A program made the translations under genes and the position numbers. This document shows positions 42,618-52,241 of a stretch of 64,000 nucleotides of DNA, one piece after another. Each line of letters starts with the position of its first letter. The stretch's first letter is position 1. Under the pieces are notes generated by a model. The model searched no databases. It was not told the DNA's origin and saw nothing but the letters and a program-made list of their open reading frames with translations. This stretch comes from Lutibacter flavus (GTDB taxonomy: Bacteria; Bacteroidota; Bacteroidia; Flavobacteriales; Flavobacteriaceae), in assembly GCF_900188355.1 (NCBI RefSeq), contig NZ_FZNX01000002.1, positions 248,001 through 312,000 on the forward strand, read 5' to 3'.

Positions 42618-44876
42618 ATGGATAATTTTTATTTATTAATGATTGTAGCACTTGCTATTTTGGCTGTTGCTGATTTAGTTGTTGGTGTTAGTAATGATGC
42701 TGTGAATTTTTTAAATTCAGCAATTGGCTCAAAAGCAGTTTCATTTAAAACTATTATGATTGTTGCAAGTATTGGTATTGCTTGTGGTGCAATTTTTTCA
42801 AGTGGGATGATGGAGGTTGCTCGTAAGGGAATCTTTAATCCAAGCATGTTTATGTTTAGTGACATCATGATTATTTTTATGGCTGTTATGATTACTGACA
42901 TTCTGCTTCTTGATTTTTTCAATACACTTGGAATGCCAACATCAACAACTGTTTCCATTGTATTTGAATTATTAGGTGCGGCAGTTGCTGTGGCATTAAT
43001 TAAAATTGGTGCTGACGGTGGAAATTTTGGTGATGTAACAAATTATATAAATACTACTAAGGCCACTCAGATTATTTTTGGAATTCTACTCTCAGTTGTG
43101 GTTGCTTTCTCTGTTGGTGCTTTAGTACAATATCTTTCCCGTTTGTTATTATCCTTTAATTTTGAAAGAAAAGCAAAATGGGTTGGAGCTTTATTTGGCG
43201 GTATAGCATTAACTGCGATGGTTTATTTTATTTTAATGAAAGGTATTAAAGGTGCAGATATTGCGAAACAAAGTCTTGACTTTTTAAATGGTTTAACAAT
43301 AAATGTCTTTTTAGAAAAATATGTTTTTGCTATTGTAGCAGTAAGCTTTTTTATATGGTCAATATTATCATATGTTTTAATCAACTTTTTTAAATTTAAT
43401 ATTTACAAAATTATTATTGTTGTAGGTACATTTGCTTTAGCTTTAGCATTTGCCGGAAATGATTTGGTAAACTTTATTGGTGTTCCAATTGCGGGTTGGC
43501 AATCATACCAGGCTTGGGCTAGTTCTGGAGTGCCAGCTAATGAGTTTGCAATGGGTGTTTTGGGTGCAAAAGTTGCAACTCCAACTTTATTACTATTTAT
43601 TGCTGGTATGATAATGGTTCTAACACTATGGTTTTCTTCAAAAGCAAAAGGAGTAGTAAAAACTTCTTTGGATTTATCAAGTCAAAGTGATACAAAAGAG
43701 CGTTTTCAACCTACATTTTTATCAAGAGTTCTGGTTAGAGGTTCCATATTAATTTCAAAATATTTTTCGGCTATAATCCCTAATTCAATTGAAAATAAAA
43801 TTGAAAAGCAATTTGAAAAACCAGTTATAGAATTAGCACAAGGAAAAACGCATGAGTTACCTGCTTTTGATTTAGTGCGTGCTGCAGTAAATTTAATGGT
43901 TGCAGGTGTCTTAATTTCTATAGCGACTTCTTACAAATTACCATTATCAACTACATATGTAACATTTATGGTTGCAATGGGTACTTCTTTAGCTGATAGA
44001 GCTTGGGGAAGTGAAAGTGCTGTTTATAGAGTAGCAGGTGTTTTAAATGTAATTGGAGGTTGGTTTTTTACTGCACTAAGTGCATTTATTGCTTCGGGAG
44101 TTACTGCTTATTTAATTTATTTAGGTGGACCAACAATGATTGCTATTTTATTGCTTATCGCAGTTTTGTTATTGATAAGAAACTCTTTAAATCACATTAA
44201 GAAATCCAAAGAAACTAAAGCAGAAGATAGCTTAAACAGATCTGAAAGTAAATCAGTTAAAGGTGTTATTGAAGAAAGCGCAGACAATATTTCTAAAGTG
44301 TTAAAAAGAGTTAGTAAAATTAATGAAAGCACCATTAATGGTTTAATAAATGAAGATTTACCAACACTTAAAAAAGCAAAAAACACAGTTGTAAAACTGG
44401 AATCTGAAATTGAAGATTTACAAAACAATATTTTCTATTTTATTAAGAACCTTGATGAATCTTCTATAAGTGCAAGTAAATTTTATATTGATGTAATTGG
44501 AGATTTACAAGACATTGCACAATCTGTTTCATTTATTTCAAAGGTAAGCCATAAACATATTCACAACAATCATAAAGGGTTAAAGGCCAATCAAGCAAAA
44601 GAGCTAAAAGAGATAAGTGGAAAATTAAATCATTTATTTGGAAAAATTAGAGTTATTTTCGATTCTCGTTCTTTTGGTCAAATTGAATCTATAATTGAGG
44701 AAAAACAAGGGTTATTGAATGATGTATCATCATATGCTCAAAAACAAGTTGAGCGTACAAGAACTTCAGAATCAAGTCCTAAAAACACAACGCTTTATTT
44801 TAGCATTTTACTGGAAACGGAAGATTTAATTAAAGCTACAATGGATTTGTTAGAATTGTATGCAACTAAAAAATAG
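42618..44876 (+). CDS. PiT family inorganic phosphate transporter with PhoU-like C-terminal domain
   Basis: Low-affinity phosphate permease of 752 aa. Two PiT repeats carry the signature GVSNDAVNFLNSAIGSKAV (about residues 22-40) and AFAGNDLVNFIGVPIAG. TSTTVSIVFELLGAA and LPLSTTYVTFMVAMGTSLAD are the matching partner segments. Membrane part to about residue 530. The last 200 residues are charged and helical, resembling PhoU/Pit accessory proteins fused to the transporter, which makes it longer than simple PiT proteins (about 400-500 aa). Preceded by a Pho-type box with shifted spacing. Confidence 0.9.
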   Translation: MDNFYLLMIVALAILAVADLVVGVSNDAVNFLNSAIGSKAVSFKTIMIVASIGIACGAIFSSGMMEVARKGIFNPSMFMFSDIMIIFMAVMITDILLLDFFNTLGMPTSTTVSIVFELLGAAVAVALIKIGADGGNFGDVTNYINTTKATQIIFGILLSVVVAFSVGALVQYLSRLLLSFNFERKAKWVGALFGGIALTAMVYFILMKGIKGADIAKQSLDFLNGLTINVFLEKYVFAIVAVSFFIWSILSYVLINFFKFNIYKIIIVVGTFALALAFAGNDLVNFIGVPIAGWQSYQAWASSGVPANEFAMGVLGAKVATPTLLLFIAGMIMVLTLWFSSKAKGVVKTSLDLSSQSDTKERFQPTFLSRVLVRGSILISKYFSAIIPNSIENKIEKQFEKPVIELAQGKTHELPAFDLVRAAVNLMVAGVLISIATSYKLPLSTTYVTFMVAMGTSLADRAWGSESAVYRVAGVLNVIGGWFFTALSAFIASGVTAYLIYLGGPTMIAILLLIAVLLLIRNSLNHIKKSKETKAEDSLNRSESKSVKGVIEESADNISKVLKRVSKINESTINGLINEDLPTLKKAKNTVVKLESEIEDLQNNIFYFIKNLDESSISASKFYIDVIGDLQDIAQSVSFISKVSHKHIHNNHKGLKANQAKELKEISGKLNHLFGKIRVIFDSRSFGQIESIIEEKQGLLNDVSSYAQKQVERTRTSESSPKNTTLYFSILLETEDLIKATMDLLELYATKK

Positions 44877-44894
44877 TTAAATTAAATTAAAATG

Positions 44895-44931
44895 AAAAAC
44901 CTGAACTATTTATTAGCTTCAGGTTTTTTTT
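44895..44931 (+). terminator. rho-independent terminator of the PiT gene
   Basis: AAAAACCTGAA (44895-44905) pairs with TTCAGGTTTTT (44918-44928), followed by further T. It lies 18 nt after the stop. Confidence 0.8.
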
Positions 44932-45004
44932 ATTTAATATGTAAAATAGTAGAATAAGAGTTTTGCTGAAAACTAAGACTTTCAAAACAATTCATAGTTT
45001 ACAT

Positions 45005-45039
45005 AAAAAAAGCCTTAATTATAAAATAATTAAGGCTTT
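45005..45039 (-). terminator. probable terminator of the nrdBA transcript
   Basis: AAAGCCTTAATT (45009-45020) pairs with AATTAAGGCTTT (45028-45039). Read on the minus strand it is followed by a run of T (A-run at 45005-45011). It lies about 150 nt beyond the nrdA stop. Confidence 0.7.
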
Positions 45040-45190
45040 CAAGTATCGGGTTGACTAATTTATTCAGTTTATTAACCACTTAGCAATTAGTTCTATGGTA
45101 ACAAATATTAATTATGGCAAATATCAATAAAAATACTAGAGAAATTATTTTTTATATTTTTTGTTATTCACAAGATATTAACATTAGTAT

Positions 45191-47572
45191 TTAAGAACCA
45201 CACATATCACAATCGTCAGGATTGTTTTGTGATGCTATTAACATCGCTTTTAATTCTTCAGGAGACAGAGGTTCATCTTCCACTTTCTTTTTGTTAGAAA
45301 GCGTAAACTGAATTGCATTTACTGCACTTTTTGTTCTTAAATAATACATTCCAGTTTTTAATCCAGATTTCCAAGCGTAAAAATGCATTGATGTTAATTT
45401 TGAATAATTTGCATCTTGCATAAATAAGTTTAAAGATTGAGATTGATCTATAAAATAGCCTCTTTGGCGAGACATATCTATAATATCTTTCATGCTCATT
45501 TCCCAAACAGTTTTGTATAAATCTTTTAAATCTTGAGGAATTACATCAATATGTTGAACAGATCCGTTTGCACGCATAATGTCCTCTTTCATTTCATTAT
45601 TCCATAAGCCTAATTCTACTAAATCTTCTAATAAATGCTTGTTTACAACAATGTATTCTCCACTTAAAACTCTACGTGTATAAATATTTGATGTATATGG
45701 CTCAAAAGCTTCATTGTTACCTAATATTTGTGAAGTTGATGCTGTTGGCATTGGCGCAACTAATAATGAGTTTCTAACACCATTTTCCATCACCTCTTTT
45801 CTAAGTGCTTTCCAATCCCATCTGCCGCTTAAATCATCTTCAGAAACTCCCCACATATTAAATTGAAATTCACCCTGAGAAATAGGAGAGCCTTTAAATG
45901 TTGAATATGGTTCTTTAGCTTTTGCAATTTCCATAGAAGAGGTTACTGCCGCAAAATAAATGGTTTCAAAAATTTCTTCATTTAGTTTTTTAGCTTCGTC
46001 ACTAGTAAAAGGCATACGTAACGTAATAAAAGCATCCGCCAACCCTTGTATTCCTAAACCAATTGGTCTGTGTCTAAAATTGGAGTTTTCAGCTTCTTTT
46101 ACCGGGTAGTAGTTGCGATCTATTACTGTATCTAAATTACGAGTAATTTTTTTGGTAACATCAAACAGGCTTTGGTGGTTGAAAAATTTATTTCCTTTTT
46201 CATCTTCTTCAATAAACATTGGAATTGCAATAGAAGCCAAGTTACAAACAGCAACTTCGTCTTTTGCAGTGTACTCCATAATTTCAGTACATAAATTAGA
46301 TGAACGTATGGTTCCTAAATTCTTTTGATTTGATTTTCTGTTGGCTGCATCTTTATATAACATATAAGGATTTCCAGTCTCAATTTGAGCTTCTAAAATC
46401 TTTTCCCAAAGTTCACGAGCCTTAATAGTTTTTCGCCCTTTTCCAACTTTTTCGTAGCCAGTATATAATTTTTCAAATTCATCTCCATAAGTATCAAATA
46501 AATGCGGACATTCGTTAGGACACATTAACGTCCATTCGCCATTTTCTTCAACACGTTTCATAAATAAATCTGGAATCCACATAGCGTAAAATAAATCACG
46601 CGCACGCATTTCTTCTGCTCCGGTATTTTTACGTAGGTCTAAAAAATCGAAAACATCAGCGTGCCAAGGTTCCATATAAATAGCAAAAGATCCTTTACGT
46701 TTTCCACCACCTTGATCTACATAGCGAGCCGTATCGTTATAAACCTTTAACATTGGCACAATTCCATTAGAAGTACCATTTGTACCTCTAATATAAGAGC
46801 CTGTTGCTCTAACGTTGTGTATAGATAGGCCAATTCCCCCTGCAGATTGTGAAATTTTAGCTGTTTGTTTTAAAGTATCGTAAATACCGTCTATACTATC
46901 ATCTTGTATTTGTAATAAGAAACAAGATGACATTTGAGGTTTTGGAGTTCCTGAGTTGAATAACGTTGGAGTTGCGTGAGTAAAAATTCGTTTTGACATT
47001 AATTCGTAAGTCGCAATTGCTTCATCAATATCATTTAAATGAATACCAATTGAAACACGCATTAACATATGTTGTGGACGTTCAGCTATTTCCCCATTTA
47101 ATTTCAATAAATAAGAACGTTCTAAAGTTTTAAATCCAAAATAATCGTACCCGAAATCACGGTTATAAATAATAGTAGAATCTAATTTTGCTGCATTGTC
47201 AATAATAACTTTATAGACCTCATCAGATAATAATGGTGCTTTTTTTCCTGTACGCGGATTTACATATTCATATAAGTCCGTCATTACTTCTGAAAAAGTT
47301 TTTTTAGTGTTTTTATGTAAATTTGAAACGGCAATACGAGCAGCTAAACGTGCGTAATCTGGATGTTGAACAGTCATTGTTGCCGCAGTTTCAGCTGCCA
47401 AATTATCAAGTTCGGATGTGGTAACTCCATCATACAAACCTTCAATAACTCTCATTGCAACTTTAACTGGATCAACAAGTTTGTTTAATCCATAACACAT
47501 TTTTCTTATTCTTGATGTGATTTTATCGAACATCACAGGTTCTTTTCTTCCGTCTCTTTTTAGTACAAACAT
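45191..47572 (-). CDS. nrdA: class Ia ribonucleoside-diphosphate reductase alpha subunit
   Basis: Catalytic subunit of 793 aa that reduces ribonucleotides for DNA synthesis. ATP-cone at residues 1-90 ([20 protein letters not shown]). Active-site Cys in MSSCFLL; radical Cys and Glu in SNLCTEI; second redox Cys in [27 protein letters not shown] is typical. The C-terminal CDMC pair passes electrons from thioredoxin or glutaredoxin. The gene follows nrdB by 122 bp on the minus strand. The ATP-cone suggests dATP feedback. Confidence 0.95.
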   Translation of the reverse strand: MFVLKRDGRKEPVMFDKITSRIRKMCYGLNKLVDPVKVAMRVIEGLYDGVTTSELDNLAAETAATMTVQHPDYARLAARIAVSNLHKNTKKTFSEVMTDLYEYVNPRTGKKAPLLSDEVYKVIIDNAAKLDSTIIYNRDFGYDYFGFKTLERSYLLKLNGEIAERPQHMLMRVSIGIHLNDIDEAIATYELMSKRIFTHATPTLFNSGTPKPQMSSCFLLQIQDDSIDGIYDTLKQTAKISQSAGGIGLSIHNVRATGSYIRGTNGTSNGIVPMLKVYNDTARYVDQGGGKRKGSFAIYMEPWHADVFDFLDLRKNTGAEEMRARDLFYAMWIPDLFMKRVEENGEWTLMCPNECPHLFDTYGDEFEKLYTGYEKVGKGRKTIKARELWEKILEAQIETGNPYMLYKDAANRKSNQKNLGTIRSSNLCTEIMEYTAKDEVAVCNLASIAIPMFIEEDEKGNKFFNHQSLFDVTKKITRNLDTVIDRNYYPVKEAENSNFRHRPIGLGIQGLADAFITLRMPFTSDEAKKLNEEIFETIYFAAVTSSMEIAKAKEPYSTFKGSPISQGEFQFNMWGVSEDDLSGRWDWKALRKEVMENGVRNSLLVAPMPTASTSQILGNNEAFEPYTSNIYTRRVLSGEYIVVNKHLLEDLVELGLWNNEMKEDIMRANGSVQHIDVIPQDLKDLYKTVWEMSMKDIIDMSRQRGYFIDQSQSLNLFMQDANYSKLTSMHFYAWKSGLKTGMYYLRTKSAVNAIQFTLSNKKKVEDEPLSPEELKAMLIASQNNPDDCDMCGS

Positions 47573-47694
47573 AGGTTACACGTAGTTTTTTAGTTGGTTA
47601 AATATTAAAATTAGATACGGGGCTATATCTTGGATTTTATTAAAAAATTCAAATTTTTTGGAATACTATAATTTGAACAATAATTTATTGTAAT

Positions 47695-48666
47695 TTAGAA
47701 ATCAGCATCAAAACTAATGCTTCCAGTTCCTCCAGATTTTACACCAGCTTTTTGATATTCTGAAACTCGTTTTTCAAAAAAGTTTGTTTTACCTTCTAAA
47801 GAAATCATCTCCATAAAATCAAACGGATTTGAAACATTGTAAACTTCATCACAGCCAAATTCAGAAAGCAATCTATCGGTTACATATTCCAGATATTGCG
47901 TCATTAATTTTGCGTTCATACCAATTAAACTAACAGGTAAAGATTCTGTAATAAATTTGCGTTCAATGTTTAAGGCATCAACAATAATTTCTGTAATTCT
48001 TTCTTTTGGAACTTTTTGAACAATATGATTGTTGTGTAGATGTACAGCAAAATCACAATGCAAACCTTCATCACGAGAAATTAATTCATTTGAAAAAGTT
48101 AAACCTGGTAATAATCCACGTTTTTTTAGCCAGAAAATAGAGCAAAAGCTTCCTGAGAAGAAAATTCCTTCAACTGCAGCAAAGGCTATTAAGCGTTCAG
48201 CAAAACTTGGACTATCTATCCACTTTAAAGCCCAATCTGCTTTTAGTTTAATTGCTGGGAAAACCTCAATTGCTTTAAATAGCTCGTTTTTTTCTTCTTC
48301 TTTTTTTACATACGTATCAATTAATAACGAATACACTTCAGAATGAATATTTTCCATCATTATTTGAAAGCCATAAAAGAATTTTGCTTCGGAATATTGA
48401 ACTTCACTTACAAAATTTTCAGCTAAATTTTCATTTACAATGCCATCCGAAGCAGCAAAAAAGGCTAAAATATGTTTAATAAAATAGCGCTCATCTTCAT
48501 TTAATTTAGTCTCCCAATCAATAACATCTTGGTGTAAATCTATTTCTTCTGCAGTCCAGATACTTGCCTCTTGTTTTTTATACCAATCCCAAATATCATG
48601 GTGTTGAATAGGGAATATTACAAATCGATCTTTATTTTCTTGTAAAATTGGTTCAATAAATGACAT
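47695..48666 (-). CDS. nrdB: class Ia ribonucleoside-diphosphate reductase beta subunit
   Basis: Radical-generating subunit of 323 aa. Metal ligands lie in [33 protein letters not shown] (Glu and His), [10 protein letters not shown] and [10 protein letters not shown]. The Tyr directly after HSEV is in the radical position, so a Tyr-type diiron enzyme is expected. First gene of the nrdBA unit. I see no clear NrdR box upstream. Confidence 0.95.
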   Translation of the reverse strand: MSFIEPILQENKDRFVIFPIQHHDIWDWYKKQEASIWTAEEIDLHQDVIDWETKLNEDERYFIKHILAFFAASDGIVNENLAENFVSEVQYSEAKFFYGFQIMMENIHSEVYSLLIDTYVKKEEEKNELFKAIEVFPAIKLKADWALKWIDSPSFAERLIAFAAVEGIFFSGSFCSIFWLKKRGLLPGLTFSNELISRDEGLHCDFAVHLHNNHIVQKVPKERITEIIVDALNIERKFITESLPVSLIGMNAKLMTQYLEYVTDRLLSEFGCDEVYNVSNPFDFMEMISLEGKTNFFEKRVSEYQKAGVKSGGTGSISFDADF

Positions 48667-49022
48667 TTTAGCTCTGACTTTTTTAGTTTTAAATAGTTGT
48701 AGTTGTTCTCGAAGGAGAAAAACAAAGATTGTAAAAAAACTGATAGAATGAAAGGCTTACTTATTCACATTTGTTATTAAGTTTTTAACATTTGACTAAA
48801 TTTATAATAAACGGCTAATTTGTCTTAAATACTGATTAACAGTCTTTTGTAAATTATAAAATGGCTTCGACTACTGGTTTTATTGGCTTTTTTAGTAATA
48901 TCTAAATCAAAAAAAGAGTTCAAATTTTTGAACTCTTTTTAACGTTGGTTGATTTCGAATCACCCCATTTTAAATTTATTTAACTGAATTATTTTTTTAT
49001 TTTAATGTTTTCTAATGAATTT
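48667..49022. other. 356-bp intergenic region
   Basis: Holds the promoter region of nrdB (CAAAGATTG at about 48724 gives AATCTTTG on the minus strand, near the -7 consensus), a single TTAACAT (48785-48791) without a partner repeat, and the terminator at 48906-48940. No supported gene. Confidence 0.5.
48906..48940 (-). terminator. terminator of the four-gene exported-protein operon
   Basis: AAAAAGAGTTCAAA (48911-48924) pairs with TTTGAACTCTTTTT (48927-48940), 14 bp, tiny loop. On the minus strand it is followed by seven T. It lies about 85 nt after the stop at 49023. Confidence 0.8.
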
Positions 49023-50111
49023 TTAAATTTCTAATGTTTTAGTTCTACTTGGTTTTAACAATAAAATACTGATGTTATTTTGTGGAAGTAACATTGCTTT
49101 GTTATTAACACTCCATTTAAAATCTAGATCCTCAACAGCTGAATCTTGCGCATGTGGATTATCAATATTTACAACAGCATTATTTTTTATTTTGAATGGG
49201 TTTCCCCAATCAAGAACATTATTGTAGCTATAAAGGTTGTATTTTATATTAAGTTGATTGTTTTTGTCAATACCTAAAACTTGCATTTTTCCAATTGTTA
49301 ATTTTGAAGTTACAAACAATAGAATGTCGTTTTTTTGAAGTTGAATTCCTTCAATATTATCTGCTTGCTCGGTAACATCTGGACGTGCATCTAATAATTC
49401 TACAATTTTGTTTTCATCCAATAAATTGTATAATTTTTCTCGTTTTAACCAAATAGGGTTAAATAACTCTTGATTTATTGCTGATGTAGTATCAATTTCA
49501 ATTGCTATTTTTGTTCTGTCAGGGTATAACCTTTTTCCTTTTCTATTTGTTGAAAAATATTCAGTTTTTAAAAGCAATCCTTTCCAGACATATAAATCTT
49601 GATAATTATCTATTTTATAATAATCTGAGTCTTTTCCAAGAATTTCTTTTGTTCCTGAAGTTTTAGCTCCCATGTGAAGTGTTTCAATCCAAGAATCTTT
49701 TATTTGATAATACTGAAAGTTTTCTTTACACTTTATTCTTAAATGATATGGATCGTCATATATGGTGTTTTCTTCAATATTGTAATAATAGCGATGCTCC
49801 CCCACCCATAATCGTTCAGTAATTTTAACCTTCTCAGGCAACAATTCTCCTCCAAATTTTGAAACTTGATAAATTTCTTCAAAAGCAATATCACCAAATT
49901 GATCCCAATAATAAATAACCTGTTCAGAAACATAGGGAACTTGTTTGCTGTAGTTCCTTTCTTTTTCATTTTTCCACTTGTAGCCTGAAACGGTTGAATA
50001 TTTTAGCTTTTCGTAGGTAATTTTACCAAATTTTACTTTATATGGCTTAAAATCTTGTGCATAGGTTGAAATAATGACACTTAAAAAAATGAAATTTAAT
50101 AGCTTTTTCAT
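49023..50111 (-). CDS. exported protein of unknown function, two-domain
   Basis: Protein of 362 aa with signal peptide (ends IISTYAQ). The N-terminal domain (about 20-230) has the pattern Y.V.FGKI.Y, then Y.DQFGDIAFEE, then WVGEHRYY and LYVWKGLLLKTEYF, ending NPIW. The neighbouring 298-aa lipoprotein shows the same order of motifs. The C-terminal domain (about 265-360, IGKMQVLGIDKNNQLNIKYN) resembles the C-terminus of the OmpA-family protein of the same operon (LGKMEILNVDENDNHKLTVKY). Last gene of the operon, 11 bp after its neighbour. No named family. Confidence 0.6.
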   Translation of the reverse strand: MKKLLNFIFLSVIISTYAQDFKPYKVKFGKITYEKLKYSTVSGYKWKNEKERNYSKQVPYVSEQVIYYWDQFGDIAFEEIYQVSKFGGELLPEKVKITERLWVGEHRYYYNIEENTIYDDPYHLRIKCKENFQYYQIKDSWIETLHMGAKTSGTKEILGKDSDYYKIDNYQDLYVWKGLLLKTEYFSTNRKGKRLYPDRTKIAIEIDTTSAINQELFNPIWLKREKLYNLLDENKIVELLDARPDVTEQADNIEGIQLQKNDILLFVTSKLTIGKMQVLGIDKNNQLNIKYNLYSYNNVLDWGNPFKIKNNAVVNIDNPHAQDSAVEDLDFKWSVNNKAMLLPQNNISILLLKPSRTKTLEI

Positions 50112-50122
50112 AGTAATTTTAT

Positions 50123-51019
50123 TTAATTTCCTTTTCTCATTTTTACCATTTTTTGAATCATATTATAGGTTTGATGTAGTTCTTCATCACTCATTTCTCT
50201 CATTTCTGGATCGTTTTTAGTTGCCATTTTTTTCCATTCTTCAAAAGAAAGTTTACTTAGCATATCCATGTTAGCATTCATATCTTCCATATTGTCCATG
50301 TCAAAATTCATTTCTTCAATACTAAAAAAGCTTTCTTCCTTTTTTATCGGAAAATGCGGAAGTTTAAAATGCTTATCAGGTACAGCAATATTAAATTCAA
50401 TTTTTGTTGCTTTTTTTGAAGTTGTAATACCCATAACAGTAGTTTCAATTTTAAGTGTAATATGTTTGTGAACCCATTGTTTTACGCCCATAGCTTCCCA
50501 AATTTCACAAGGATAGCCCATATAATTTTCTTCACCAATTTTTTTACCTCCAAGGCCTTTCAACATTTCTTTTCCTGTGTCTCCTGCATCAGAATCTGGG
50601 TGAAATGCGGTTATCATATCAATTGGTATAGATCTTTTTGTTGTAATTTCTTTTCTTTCAAAATCAACTGTATACCATTCGCCATTGTCTAATTTATTAA
50701 CAGTATGTTTAGTGGTTGTTTCTTCTTTAGCTTTTCCAAAGAATTTAATATGGGTTGTTTCAGATGATTTTTCATCTTTTAATTCTATAGCACCCCAATC
50801 TTTAAAGTAAATTGTTTCAGTACCAGTTCCAGTCATGGTACTTCCTAATACCTTACCTGAAATAGTAGAGGTAAAATGAATGATTCCAGACTCAACTTGA
50901 TAGCGTTTTAGCTTATTTTGTTCGATTTTTACTGCCAAGCTATCTGCTGGTTTGTTTTCGTTTCCTTTGCAACTTATAATAATTATAAACAATGCGAGTA
51001 TGATATTTATTTTTTTCAT
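50123..51019 (-). CDS. lipoprotein of unknown function
   Basis: Protein of 298 aa with lipoprotein signal (IIISC, Cys17). The mature part carries RYQVESGIIHFTSTISG, then ETIYFKDWGAIEL, GKKIGEENYMGYPCEIWEAM and the strand pattern ending VPDKHFKLP. A Met/Glu-rich C-terminal tail follows (about 235-298: MNFDMDNMEDMNANMDMLSK and EMREMSDEEL). The central region is a paralogue of the N-terminal domain encoded by the downstream gene. The Met-rich tail is unusual. The function is unknown. It sits between two other exported-protein genes with 11-bp gaps. Confidence 0.6.
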   Translation of the reverse strand: MKKINIILALFIIIISCKGNENKPADSLAVKIEQNKLKRYQVESGIIHFTSTISGKVLGSTMTGTGTETIYFKDWGAIELKDEKSSETTHIKFFGKAKEETTTKHTVNKLDNGEWYTVDFERKEITTKRSIPIDMITAFHPDSDAGDTGKEMLKGLGGKKIGEENYMGYPCEIWEAMGVKQWVHKHITLKIETTVMGITTSKKATKIEFNIAVPDKHFKLPHFPIKKEESFFSIEEMNFDMDNMEDMNANMDMLSKLSFEEWKKMATKNDPEMREMSDEELHQTYNMIQKMVKMRKGN

Positions 51020-51030
51020 TTTTAATAATT

Positions 51031-52233
51031 TTATTTAATTTCTTGTAATTCGTAGCTAAAATAATGACCAAAATTTCCTATTTTCTCTTTTATAATTTTG
51101 GCTAGTATTCCAGGCTTATTGGTAATCATCCAAATTTTAATTTTTTCATCAAAATCTCCAATAGCTTCAATAATTGTGCAGTTAAAAGTACCTGCTTGAG
51201 TTGTAATTTCTTCTTCACCAACTATTCTAAAGGTATCACCTTCTATAGGATATAATTTGTTGTACTCGTCATAGTTATTTGGTGGAAGCGCTGTGTCTTC
51301 TGGCAGGTTGTAGCTATCGTATCCATTAAATATATTATCAATACTTAAAGTTCCCTCTTCTTCTTTTACAACTACATTTGCTATAAGTGTTTTATTTTCA
51401 AATGTTTCAGTATTTTCAATTAATACGGAATAGTTATACACTAATTGATTTACAACACTTAAATTTTCCATCATTTTATAAAAATCTTTCCAAGGTAATT
51501 TTTGTTCATCATCATAATAGTTGTAATCTCCATCTTCATTATAAAAATCTTCTTCAGAAAAAGATAAGTGTTCAATTTTAACAGCTTGATTTACTTCTTT
51601 TTTAAAAGCATAGCTAATGTTATTATTTTCTAAAGAAATTTTATCACCTGAACTATTAATTACTTTGTTTAAACCTTTTAAATGTTCTAAAGAAAATCCA
51701 ATAAGGATTACTGTTTTTTCATTTTTATTAAAAATCCAAGTTCCTTTGCTAGTTGATTGGGAATATTTATCTTTTTCAACTAAAATAAATTTATCTGGAG
51801 ATTTAAACGATAGTATTTGAACAAGATCTGAATTGTTATTGACTAGTTTCCAAGTTCCGAGTAAGCCAGAAGCTGCATTTGCTTCAGTAATTTGATTTTT
51901 ATTAATTTTTTGATAAAATGCTTTTGCCCCATCTTTTAAAACAATCAATTCTTTTTCCGACAGTTTTAAAATTTTTGCCTCTCCATTAAAATCTTTATCA
52001 AATTCAGAATCAGTTATAATTGAATGGTTTTTTTTACTGTATTCCCAAGTACCAACTTCTATTCCCATTACACTAAATTTTCCGTTTTGGTTATAATCAA
52101 AAATTTGATATGGTTTTTGAACTTCAGTTCCAACCTCTACTTTTGTGAATAGCCAGTTGCCGACTAATTTTTCTTTTTGTGAATAGCAAAATGACGTAAA
52201 TACTAGTGCAAATAATAGTATAAAATTTTTCAT
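51031..52233 (-). CDS. exported protein with tandem lipocalin-like domains
   Basis: Protein of 400 aa with signal peptide (ends SFCYSQ). Two lipocalin-like units are visible: LVGNWLFTKVEV to about residue 108, and LLGTWKLVNNNSDLVQ from about 123 to 220. Each begins with a G.W motif and contains a GTW strand (GTWEYSKK, GTWIFNKN). A third domain (about 250-400) has ITTQAGTFNCTIIEAIGDFD and resembles the DUF3108-like end of envelope proteins. A ligand cannot be named. Second gene of the operon, 8 bp after the OmpA gene. Confidence 0.6.
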   Translation of the reverse strand: MKNFILLFALVFTSFCYSQKEKLVGNWLFTKVEVGTEVQKPYQIFDYNQNGKFSVMGIEVGTWEYSKKNHSIITDSEFDKDFNGEAKILKLSEKELIVLKDGAKAFYQKINKNQITEANAASGLLGTWKLVNNNSDLVQILSFKSPDKFILVEKDKYSQSTSKGTWIFNKNEKTVILIGFSLEHLKGLNKVINSSGDKISLENNNISYAFKKEVNQAVKIEHLSFSEEDFYNEDGDYNYYDDEQKLPWKDFYKMMENLSVVNQLVYNYSVLIENTETFENKTLIANVVVKEEEGTLSIDNIFNGYDSYNLPEDTALPPNNYDEYNKLYPIEGDTFRIVGEEEITTQAGTFNCTIIEAIGDFDEKIKIWMITNKPGILAKIIKEKIGNFGHYFSYELQEIK

Positions 52234-52241
52234 AGGAATTG

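Noticed and set aside
48785-48791. TTAACAT upstream of nrdB as a Pho box
   Set aside because: Only a single unit with no partner at 11 bp and no link to phosphate genes.
48946-48970. Sequence GATTTCGAATCACCCCA resembling a tRNA T-arm and acceptor end
   Set aside because: No D-arm, anticodon arm or matching 5' acceptor strand can be formed in the 75 nt upstream; that stretch is occupied by a terminator hairpin.
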